Shown here: positions 15,930-24,300 of the stretch, one piece after another
Layout of the letters: each line of letters starts with the position of its first letter
Numbering within the stretch: the stretch's first letter is position 1
Source of the DNA: Propionispora vibrioides
Lineage (GTDB): Bacteria > Bacillota > Negativicutes > Propionisporales > Propionisporaceae
NCBI RefSeq assembly: GCF_900110485.1
Contig: NZ_FODY01000020.1
Location: 23,427 to 87,426 of the forward strand
DNA: 64,000 bases
Direction of reading: 5' to 3'
The notes under the pieces: generated by a model
Database searches by the model: none
Seen by the model: the letters and a program-made list of their open reading frames with translations, nothing else
What the model was told of the DNA's origin: nothing
Made by a program: the position numbers and the translations under genes

Positions 15930-17603
15930 TTAATCAGTGCGTAATTGTAAATGACGTTGATGATAGGGCAGCAAGCCCTTCCGGTGGCCAACGCTGATCA
16001 GCGTGGTTGCCGGAAGCTTTTGCCGGAGACAGGCGTAGAGCCGCTCTTCCGTAGCCGGATCGAGACTGGCAGTTGCTTCATCTAAAAAGAGCCAGGCGGG
16101 CTTGTGCAGGATTGCTCTGATTAGCGACAGGCATTGCTGCTGACCAAGGGATAAGCTTTTAGGCCAGTCTTCATACTCATTCAGCCTGGCGTACAGAGCG
16201 GGCAATTGGCAGCAAATTAACAGTTCTTGCAGGACTTCATCGCTGACCGGCGGATGCTGGGGATAAAGCAGAAGCTCCCGTAAAGTGGTTTTAAAGAGAT
16301 AAGGCGTTTGTGGCAGGAAAAATTGGGATTGCCGGCCCGGTTTTAGTACCAGGCCGCTGAAGTGAGGCCAAATACCGGCAATGGTCCGCAGCAGCGTTGT
16401 TTTGCCGCAGCCTGGCGGACCGCTGATCAGCAGGTGTTCCTGTGGGCGGAGTGTGCAGGAGATATTTTTTTGCAGAACGTCGCCGGTAGGTGAAAATAAA
16501 GTGACATTTTTTAGTTCAAACTGATTTGCTTTTTGCGGGACGGTAGTTCCTTCGGCCTTGGCCAGCTTTTCCACAGCCGACATCATATGGATAAAATGGG
16601 TAAGCCGGATATGGACGGCTTTCCAGAGAGCCAGTTTATTAAAGTTTTCCACCATATAGGACAATGAGGCGTGGACATACCAATAAGCACCGGAGATTTC
16701 AAATAACTGGCCTAACTGTATTTCGTTGGAAAAGTAACGGGGCGACGATACCAGAAAGGCGAACACGATGGATAACTGAGAGTAGGCTACCGACAGCAGG
16801 GTAAGATTTTTCGTGGCCTTGGCAATGGCCAGGTAATTTTGCGCCAGCTTTCTAAAATGCCTGGTGAGGGTTATTTGTTCCGTTGCTTCGCCCCTGTAGA
16901 GGGCCACGCTTTCGTCATGGCCGCCCAGATGATCCAGGTGACTGCGGAAATCGGCTTCGGCGGTTTGCTGGACTACATTGCGGGAAACCAGCGGAAGGCC
17001 GGCCCGGAAAGTAAACCAGGTTCCGGTAAGTGAGTAGAACAAGGCCAGCCAGAGCAGATAGCCGGGGAGAGCAAACGGGAAAAAGGGTAGTGTCAGCGTA
17101 CCGGATAATTGCCAAAGGACAGTGGAAAATACGGCCAGTGTAGTCAAGTGGCGCAGCACGTCCACCACAATATCAACCGTGGTATTGATGAAAATACGAA
17201 TATCTTCACTGATTCGCTGGCCCGGATTGTCAATGGACGTTTGCAATAGGTTCAGATGATAGTAAGTCCGGTTAGTCAGCCAGAGACGGGTAAATACGTC
17301 AGTCAGCCACTGCCGCCAACGGAGCTGCAGCAGCAGCTTGCCGTAAGACTGGTAGCCTGAGGTCAGGATATAGAGGGTCGATATGAGCAGAAACTGCAGC
17401 AGGGTCCGGTGAAAGCCGGGGCGGTCATAAGCCTGCAACTGGTTGTAAAAGCCTGCCTGCCAGTTGTTTAAGGCCAGATTGAGCGATACGATGACGACAG
17501 TACAGCCGATAACCAGCAAAGCGAGAAACCAGGCCACGTGGCTTTTGCCGGAAACCCAGTAAGTAAGAGAAAGTCGCAGCAGATTGTTGGGCGGAGCTTT
17601 CAA
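15930..17603 (-). CDS. ABC transporter, fused permease-ATPase of the SbmA/BacA-YddA type
   Basis: About 557 residues: an N-terminal membrane domain of several helices (LSLTYWVSGKSHVAW..., RQWLTDVFTRLWLTN) then an ATPase with GPPGCGKTTLL, the signature SLGQQQCLSL and Walker B WLFLDEATASLD. Start TTG 17603 is preferred over an ATG 45 bases upstream because AAAGGAGG lies seven bases before it. The architecture matches Rv1819c of Mycobacterium tuberculosis, a reported cobalamin and hydrophilic-solute importer, and E. coli YddA. Divergence from a run of cobalamin riboswitches makes corrinoid transport a plausible but unproven role. Confidence 0.85.
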   Translation of the reverse strand: MKAPPNNLLRLSLTYWVSGKSHVAWFLALLVIGCTVVIVSLNLALNNWQAGFYNQLQAYDRPGFHRTLLQFLLISTLYILTSGYQSYGKLLLQLRWRQWLTDVFTRLWLTNRTYYHLNLLQTSIDNPGQRISEDIRIFINTTVDIVVDVLRHLTTLAVFSTVLWQLSGTLTLPFFPFALPGYLLWLALFYSLTGTWFTFRAGLPLVSRNVVQQTAEADFRSHLDHLGGHDESVALYRGEATEQITLTRHFRKLAQNYLAIAKATKNLTLLSVAYSQLSIVFAFLVSSPRYFSNEIQLGQLFEISGAYWYVHASLSYMVENFNKLALWKAVHIRLTHFIHMMSAVEKLAKAEGTTVPQKANQFELKNVTLFSPTGDVLQKNISCTLRPQEHLLISGPPGCGKTTLLRTIAGIWPHFSGLVLKPGRQSQFFLPQTPYLFKTTLRELLLYPQHPPVSDEVLQELLICCQLPALYARLNEYEDWPKSLSLGQQQCLSLIRAILHKPAWLFLDEATASLDPATEERLYACLRQKLPATTLISVGHRKGLLPYHQRHLQLRTD

Positions 17604-17741
17604 GGAACAGCCTCCTTTAACGGAATGGAAATGGCTGATGCAGTTCATTATATGAGGTGCCGGAACATGGTATGAGTGCGGGATTTTGAATGGGGGACAA
17701 TGTGATACGCTTAGAATATATTGTATACAACCGAATATATG

Positions 17742-17770
17742 TTGACAGAATTAACCATTAGTGGTACTTT
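17742..17770 (+). promoter_or_regulatory. Sigma-A promoter of the triple-riboswitch leader
   Basis: TTGACA at 17742-17747, a 17-base spacer and TACTTT at 17765-17770, about 45 bases ahead of riboswitch 3. No comparable promoter was found ahead of riboswitches 4 or 5. Confidence 0.7.
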
Positions 17771-17810
17771 TTAATTAAAGGAAAAACAAAGATTTTTATA
17801 AAATTTCATA

Positions 17811-18035
17811 TGAAATCAGGTATCCGGCAGTAGGCCGGATTTAAAAGGGAAGTCCGGTGTGATTCCGGCGCTGTCTCGCAACTGTGAAGGAGAGCCATGT
17901 TTCTGTAAGCCTCTTACCAAGGAGGAAGATGGCCATGACCCTAAGTCAGGGTACTGCCTGGTTTTAGCATCCGTACAGCCTGCGATGGACAGGTCTGGGA
18001 TTAAGAACACTTGCAGGCATGGAGATAGCTCTCTG
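17811..18035 (+). promoter_or_regulatory. Cobalamin riboswitch 3 (divergent variant)
   Basis: The core AAAAGGGAAGTCCGGTG...GGCGCTGTCTCGCAACTGTGA fits the cobalamin aptamer with substitutions. The AGCCAGGAGAACTGCC element is represented by AAGTCAGGGTACTGCCTGG, followed by CCTGCGATGGACAGG. It is clearly less like the other copies in this window. TTAAGAAC near 18001 can pair with GTTCTTAA near 18092, a likely part of the expression platform. Confidence 0.85.
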
Positions 18036-18137
18036 AGTTATAACTTGACGGTAGGCTTATTAAGATGAGCCTTTTCGCCTTAATAGCATGTAGGTTCTTA
18101 ACCCGGCATTGACAGCAGGCGGCTTTGAAAAAAGTAA

Positions 18138-18180
18138 AGCGTCAATTGTTCCGCCGGACGGAACGATTGACGCTCTTTTG
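18138..18180 (+). terminator. Intrinsic terminator of riboswitch 3
   Basis: AGCGTCAATTGTTCCG pairs with CGGAACGATTGACGCT around a five-base loop and is followed by CTTTTGTTT. A strong terminator. Confidence 0.9.
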
Positions 18181-18264
18181 TTTATCGGCAAGTCGTATGA
18201 CGAAGCATATCGATAAGCAGGACTGCATAGGATGAGAAAGTGACGAAAACTATATAGCGTTGGG

Positions 18265-18577
18265 ATAGGTGCCCTACGGGGCTTAATAGGGAAGCCGGTT
18301 GAAGGCCGGCGCGGACCCGCCACTGTAATGGGGAGCAAACTTGCAGTATAGTGTCGATCTTAAACTTGATCGTACTGTACTCTGCCACTGGAGCGAACGC
18401 TTTGGGAAGGCGCAGGGGAGCGAGGAACCAGAGCCAGGAGAACTGCCTTATCCGACAATCACCGTTGGTGTTGTGACAAGTTCAAAATAGGAACTTGTTG
18501 CCACACAGAACCCGCGATGGACCGGGGAGGGGATTACGCTTAAAACCAGGGACAGTGTCTGCCTGGTTGGCGTAAGC
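18265..18577 (+). promoter_or_regulatory. Cobalamin riboswitch 4
   Basis: Contains AGGTGCCCTACGGGGCTTAA, GCGGACCCGCCACTGTAAT and AGCCAGGAGAACTGCC. Compared with riboswitches 1 and 2 it has two extra hairpin insertions, one after the CACTGTAATGGGGAG block and one of AACTTGTTGCCACAC type after ACCGTTGG. A TTACGC/GCGTAA helix closes the 3' side. Confidence 0.93.
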
Positions 18578-18605
18578 ACACTCCCGTAAAGGGAGTTTTT
18601 TTATT
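18578..18605 (+). terminator. Intrinsic terminator of riboswitch 4
   Basis: ACTCCCGTAAAGGGAGT with seven T following. The same small terminator follows riboswitches 5 and 6. Confidence 0.88.
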
Positions 18606-18747
18606 TGGTACACCTGGACCGGTGGATCTGGTAAAGGGTTAGCTGTGTACAGGCTTTGCGATGGCTTTACATAACAGGTTGGAGCCTATAGTGAGGCAGT
18701 CGCGCAGTACCGCATAGGAAGAAAGTAACACAACTATATAGCGTTGG

Positions 18748-19062
18748 GATAGGTGCCCTACGGGGCTTAATAGGGAAGCCGGTTGAAGGCCGGCGCGGAC
18801 CCGCCACTGTAATGGGGAGTGAACTTGCAGTATAGTGCCGATCTTAAACCTGATCGTACTGTACTCTGCCACTGGAGCGAACGCTTTGGGAAGGTGCAGG
18901 GGAGCGAGGAACCAGAGCCAGGAGAACTGCCTTATCCGACAATCACCGTTAGTGTGTGACCAGTTCAAAATTAGGAACTTGTTGCCACACAGAACCCGCG
19001 ATGGATCGGGGGAGGGGATTACGCTTAAAACCAGGGACCGTGTCCGCCTGGTTGGCGTAAGC
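18748..19062 (+). promoter_or_regulatory. Cobalamin riboswitch 5
   Basis: Near-identical to riboswitch 4 at an offset of about 483-485, including both insertions. The similarity continues past the terminators into the GGGTTAGC...ACATAACAG segment, so the duplicated unit includes leader sequence that also lies just ahead of ompH. Confidence 0.93.
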
Positions 19063-19090
19063 ACACTCCCGTAAAGGGAGTTTTTTATTT
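19063..19090 (+). terminator. Intrinsic terminator of riboswitch 5
   Basis: ACTCCCGTAAAGGGAGT followed by six T. Last gate before the ompH start. Confidence 0.88.
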
Positions 19091-19186
19091 GGCAGGTTGC
19101 TTTGTAGCCAAGGCAGGGGTTAGCCGTAGACAAGCCCCGCCGCCGGCTGTACATAACAGATAGAGATTATGGTAAGGAGAGAGTAC

Positions 19187-19630
19187 ATGAAAAAAATATC
19201 CCGAATGATTTCTCTGGTGGCAGCGGCTTTGTTCCTGTCCGGACTGGTTGCGCCGGCCCCGGCTCTGGCCGCTAAGGCCGCCCCAGAACCAAACGTCGGC
19301 TATGTCGACCGGCAGCAGGTTTTTAACAGTTATCCTGGCATTCAGGACCTCCTGCGGCAGATTCAAAGCATGCGGGAGGCGGCGCAAAAAGACTATGACG
19401 CCCGGAGCAAAGATCTGTCGCCCGGGGAGCGAAAAGCACTGAATGATACCATCGCCCGCGAGGAAGCGCAGCGGGAGGACGCCCTGATGAAACCGGTAGG
19501 CGATAAAATCGAGGCGTCGATCAAGGCTGTAGCCGGAGAAAAGGGCTTGCCCGCCATCGTCGACGCAGGCATTGTGGTCTATGGCGGCATCGACATCACC
19601 GCCGACGTGATTGCCAAAATGAAACAGTAA
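19187..19630 (+). CDS. OmpH/Skp-family periplasmic chaperone
   Basis: A 147-residue protein with a signal peptide (MKKISRMISLVAAALFLSG...ALA) and the family opening NVGYVDRQQVFNSYPG, followed by a charged helical stretch rich in R, E, K and Q. Skp-type chaperones escort unfolded outer-membrane proteins through the periplasm. ATG 19187 is preceded by TGGTAAGGAGAGAG; an ATG 18 bases upstream would include the ribosome site. First gene after three riboswitches and ahead of an unusual outer-membrane fusion gene, so a dedicated chaperone is plausible. Confidence 0.9.
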   Translation: MKKISRMISLVAAALFLSGLVAPAPALAAKAAPEPNVGYVDRQQVFNSYPGIQDLLRQIQSMREAAQKDYDARSKDLSPGERKALNDTIAREEAQREDALMKPVGDKIEASIKAVAGEKGLPAIVDAGIVVYGGIDITADVIAKMKQ

Positions 19631-19741
19631 GCGGCGGCGTGTTTGGCGGCACTGAAAGCCTAACCGTCCTGCCCGGCCGTGATAACGACGCCCGGACAGG
19701 CTGTGATAGGAATTCGTGATAAGGAGGTGAGTTCTTTTCCG

Positions 19742-19798
19742 ATGAGCAGTAAGGGAAAGACCTCAGCAGCCGACAAGCTGTTGGGGGGCGCAAGGTAA
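19742..19798 (+). CDS. Possible 18-residue peptide
   Basis: ATG AGC AGT AAG...AGG TAA encodes MSSKGKTSAADKLLGGAR. AAGGAGGTGAG lies upstream, but about 14 bases away, which is long. It begins MSSK like the following protein at 19826. It may be a small leader or chance. Confidence 0.25.
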   Translation: MSSKGKTSAADKLLGGAR

Positions 19799-19825
19799 GA
19801 AAAAGCAAAAGGGAGAGTGAGTTGT

Positions 19826-21244
19826 ATGTCTAGTAAAGTAGCGGTAACTGCCTATAACTATCCGGCGCCTGATTACGTTGGGGTGGGGGATGTCAGCACG
19901 GCCCAGTATGCCGGCGGTACCAGCGGTACCGTGATTGCCACGCAGACAGGTGTGGTCACCCAGTATACCGATGGTGGCAGTACGGTCTCGCTGCCTGGTG
20001 ACACCAAAGTATTCCACTTCAAAAACAGCTCCGGTGTGGATCAGGCTTTGGTTACAGCAACACAGTGGACTAGCGGGACGCCGGTATGCAAATACCTGAT
20101 TTTTGATGCTACCGTTCCAGCCACGATTCCTACCGGTTACAATTGGGGAACACCGGTGTATGGTCCTACCACCTGGGCCATTGGCAGCACTGCCTTAGCC
20201 AACCTGTACAAAATCCAGACAACGACCATCAGCGGTACCTTCTATATCTACGGCATTGACTATGATGCCGCCAGCGCCTTCCGTCTCGCGGCCAGCGGCT
20301 CGACCTATACGCTGGATACCACCAATTACTATACCTTTGACCGGCCTTCTGCGGCCAGTGAAGGACACGGCGTTGATTTGCAAATTGTCGGCAGTAATGT
20401 GTTTACTCTCTGGATCAGCGGGACCAACCTGTCATCGGGAGCGCCCAGCGCATCTTACCTTGACAGTACGGTGGTTAAGACCAATCTGACGTTCGGCGGC
20501 GCCACCTATGCCGGACCTCATGGCAGCACGACGCCGAGCGGGACTAAGCCGGCTAAAAACGCATTCAGCATCCAGCCCTATAGCGGCGTACTGCTGCTGA
20601 CTGCCATCGGCGGACCGCAGCAGGCCGGCACCTGGAATCCTGACTCCCGCATTCAACAGATTGATCAGAGCACGCTGGCTGTTAGCGATTTGCTTTTGGC
20701 AGCCGCCAGTTCCAGTGATCCGGCGGAAGACCAGTTCGATTTCCGGGCGCTGTCGTTTAATGCCAGTGGTACGGAAGTCTTTATTCTGACGGGCATCTAC
20801 AATTCCAGCTTTTCTACTATGAATTGGCGTTTGTACTGGCTCACTATGAACTCACTGCTCAATGCCGGTGGTGCTTTGCTTAGTGATTTAGTGGCAGCCA
20901 GTGCTCCAGATCCAACGGCAACGGTTATAACGTCGGGAAGCTCAGCCGGCTATCTTTGGGCGCTGCTGTATTCGGAAAGTACGCAGAAAACCTGGTTCAG
21001 CCGCGGCAATGATCTGGCAATTTACAATACCGGCGGTATGGTCGGCAGTGCGGCGGCGATCGGTAGCCTGACCACCCTGGGCAGCGGCTCCTATCTTAAC
21101 TCCATTACCATCTACGGCGGCGAAGAGGCGCCAACAGCCAAGACCTTAAAAGGCTATGTTGCACCGGCCTTCGCCTCCAATACGGCGGCAGCCCTTATCG
21201 AACGCAAGCGCTTGCTGGAGCAAATTGCGGCAGCCAAAGACTAA
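19826..21244 (+). CDS. Ser/Thr/Gly-rich beta protein, possible propeller, unknown
   Basis: A 472-residue protein rich in S, T, G, A and Y. Blade-like repeats are visible: NAFSIQPYSGVLLLTAIGG, FRALSFNASGTEVFILTGIY and SAGYLWALLYSES. This pattern, hydrophobic strands separated by turn motifs, suggests a beta-propeller. No signal peptide, lipobox or membrane helix is seen, which is odd between two exported neighbours. ATG 19826 has GGGAGAG eight bases upstream. It lies in the riboswitch operon. A corrinoid-binding role like that of the unrelated Bacteroides propeller BtuG is only a hypothesis. Confidence 0.75.
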   Translation: MSSKVAVTAYNYPAPDYVGVGDVSTAQYAGGTSGTVIATQTGVVTQYTDGGSTVSLPGDTKVFHFKNSSGVDQALVTATQWTSGTPVCKYLIFDATVPATIPTGYNWGTPVYGPTTWAIGSTALANLYKIQTTTISGTFYIYGIDYDAASAFRLAASGSTYTLDTTNYYTFDRPSAASEGHGVDLQIVGSNVFTLWISGTNLSSGAPSASYLDSTVVKTNLTFGGATYAGPHGSTTPSGTKPAKNAFSIQPYSGVLLLTAIGGPQQAGTWNPDSRIQQIDQSTLAVSDLLLAAASSSDPAEDQFDFRALSFNASGTEVFILTGIYNSSFSTMNWRLYWLTMNSLLNAGGALLSDLVAASAPDPTATVITSGSSAGYLWALLYSESTQKTWFSRGNDLAIYNTGGMVGSAAAIGSLTTLGSGSYLNSITIYGGEEAPTAKTLKGYVAPAFASNTAAALIERKRLLEQIAAAKD

Positions 21245-21256
21245 GCAGCGTTTCTG

Positions 21257-21289
21257 GCGGAGGGAATGGCTTGTCCCTCCGCTTTTTTA
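21257..21289 (+). terminator. Intrinsic terminator inside the operon
   Basis: GCGGAGGGA pairs with TCCCTCCGC and is followed by TTTTTT, just ahead of the fusion gene. It could tune expression of the distal genes. Confidence 0.8.
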
Positions 21290-21313
21290 TGTAAGCAGTA
21301 AGGAGAGAATGCA

Positions 21314-24300
21314 TTGCGAAAGTGGAAAAAACGGATACAACGGAAAAAACGGGCAAGACAGGCTCTGCTGGCGATCGTCCTGGCGGCCGCTTTGGGCTGT
21401 GCTGCACCGGTAAAGGCGGCAACGGTCGTGATAGCTGGTGAGACGGTAAACGATTCAGAGTTAGGTACGGCAAGTGGACCGGCCACTTACACCGTCGGCG
21501 CGGGGCTGACAAAAACAACCTGGGCTAATGCAGACCAGACCAATTCTTCGGCTTTGCGCTATAAGGCAGTGGTTATTGAAAATGGTGGGGTTTGGCGACC
21601 CATGGATCTTAGCTTTACGACTGGAGATTTGACAATAGGTGCCGGCGCGGTCCTGGACATGACCTATAAGTACGAAAATTATCCTTACGATGGGACATCG
21701 ACCGACGGCATAGAGTTTGTCCGGAATTTTAATAACAATAATAATACTGCGACCAAAACAGTCTTTTATGATGGGGCCATCCTGCGGGGAACGATATGGA
21801 GTAATTCGAGAAAAACGACATTTACCTTTAAGAACCCGCAGTTTGGGACCGGGGAATCATCGGCCACCGTCAAAGTCCAGTGGCGGTTTGATAAAAGCTT
21901 TTTCAGCGGCACCAACAGCGGCGTGGCGGCAGGCAGTTGGGAAGCGGCCAAGGCGATCAATTTAAACGGGACAGTGGGTAGCGTTATCACTCTAAGAAAT
22001 TTAGACGCCGGTGTGGAACAAAACCTGAGCTTTGTGGCGGAGGTCGACAATAGTTACGTTGACGATGCGCTGCACAAATATTTATTTGTGCCGACCCTGA
22101 CCACCAATTATGTTTCCGGTGCCACTAAATACTATGATTTAAGCTGGACCGCCACCCGGACCGACTTCTTGTCCCAGGGCGTATTCAGCGCCGCCAATGC
22201 CCAGCTTTCCCTGCGTAATTTGTGGCGGATCGAGGACGGTCTGTTCTGGAAGAGGGGCGAAGAGCTGCGCGCCGCCGATCGGCTGGGACAGGACGACGAA
22301 GGGGCTGACGGAGCCTGGGCGCAAATCTGGCGCGGTAAGTATGATTTTGACGGTGTCGTTGCTTCGGGCTTCGGCCAGAGCTATGACGGCATTCAACTTG
22401 GCTATGACAAGCAGCGCGAGGGCAAGCTGTTCGGCGGCAAGCTCCATAGCGGCCTGTTCCTCAGCTTGCTCAATTCCGATGCCGATTTCCATCAGCACAC
22501 GGTTCTCAGCGATAATGGCGTGGATAAAGCCTATTACACACACGCCAATGGCGATCTGGACAGTAAAGGAATTGGCTTGTATACCACCTGGGCCGGTGAT
22601 AAAGGCCACTACCTGGATTTTACCGTTCGCGGCTCCCGACTCAGCAACAAGTATCAATACTACGATGCCGACGATAATCTATATGACAACGACTACAGCA
22701 CCTGGACCTACGGAGCCGGTTTTCGCTACGGGTATCAACAAGAGCTGCACAAGGGCTGGTATTGGGAACCCCAGGCTGGCCTGTCTTATGGCACGATGAA
22801 GGATTATAGTTACACCGCCGGCAATAACCTGCGTTATAACCAGGAACAGATGGATATGCTGATCGGCCGCTTTGGCGTCACTGCCGGCCGGAATTTCACG
22901 CATGGTGATAAACGCGGCACGGTCTATGCCAAGGCTGCGGTCAACCATGACTTTAAGGACGGCGGCAGCGGTAGCGCGGACGCTCTGGTCTGGGATGCCT
23001 CGCTCAATGGTTTTTCCGGCGGCTGGAAGGTGGGAGCCACCCTGCCTATGAATACCCTAGCCGGTAAGGATACTTGGTACGAATTCGCCCTGGGGGCCAA
23101 TCTAATGATTGGGAAAGATAAAAACGCCTTTGTCGAACTGACCAAAACCACCGGTGGCAAGGTTAATACCGACTGGCAGGTGAATGCTGGGCTATCCTGG
23201 CGCTTTAACGGGCCTGTTGCCGGCAAAGGCGAGCTTTCTCAGCCTCCTGCCACCGGTAATAGCCTGAACGAAGGAGAAACCTTGCCAACCGGGCAGTCAA
23301 GCGGGGCAAGTTCATTAGCGGCGCAGTCAAGTCAAGCCGAACGCTCTGCTAAGACCGGCCCAATGGCACTAAACCAGGAGGATTTATCTAGCAGGGCTGC
23401 GACCAATGGAACGGCTGCAGCCGGAGATGGGACAGAACAAAGAGCGGCACAGGCTGTTGCCGTTGCGCAAAGCGGACAGCTTGCGGCGCAATTGCCTGAT
23501 CAGGTACCGGCGGACAGCCGAACTATGCAGACAAAACCGGCCAGCGGCGACGGGCAGCCGGTCGCTGTCCCTACTTCTGCCGGCGTCAGAACCGTCGCTG
23601 CCGCAACGGAAACGGCGGTTGCCGACAGCGGCGAGACAGCAACTTTTACCTTGGAACCCTTGGTGGTCGAAGCCAAGCGCCCCGATTGGGAGAAAAAGCT
23701 CTCACCCGGCACCGTTTCGGTTATTCATGTGCCGGAGTATAAGGGCGAAATGAAAAATCTGCCCGACCTGTTGCAGACCGTACCCGGTGTTTACGTGCAG
23801 CGGTTGCAGGGCACCGGCCATTATAGCGTGGCCCGCGTCCGCGGTTCGACCGGCGGCCAGGTTAATATCTACGTCGATGGCGTACTCGTTAATTCCAATG
23901 CCGATGCCGCGGTCGATTTGTCAACTATTCCGGTGGAAAATGTTGAACGGATCGAAGTCTATCGCGGCTATGTACCGGCCCGCTTTGCCGGCGCGCCCAT
24001 CGGCGGGGCGATCAACATTGTCACCAAGAAGCCCCAGGACACCAAGGGCAGCATCACGACTGGCCTGCGCTCCTTTGACGGTTATACCGGCAATCTGGAA
24101 GTGACCGCGCCGGTGGGCGGCGGCAGTATGCTGTTCGCCCTTAACCGCGATCAGGCGGCGGGTGATTTCCACTATGACCATGTGTATCAGACTTCCCAGA
24201 ACGTTCCTGCCATTACCGAGAGCAAATGGCGCAAAAACAATGACTATCATAACACGGACGCCCTGCTGAAATGGCAGGATGACAACTGGTTCGCCAAGCT

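Noticed and set aside
17811..18035. Riboswitch 3 considered as a non-cobalamin RNA
   Set aside because: Although divergent, it keeps the GGGAAGTCCGGTG, CGCAACTGTGA and CAGGGTACTGCC blocks in the right order and spacing for a cobalamin aptamer.
22139..22799. Frames on both strands inside the autotransporter barrel
   Set aside because: Both arise from the repetitive codon pattern of the barrel; the receptor-fusion frame spans them without a break.
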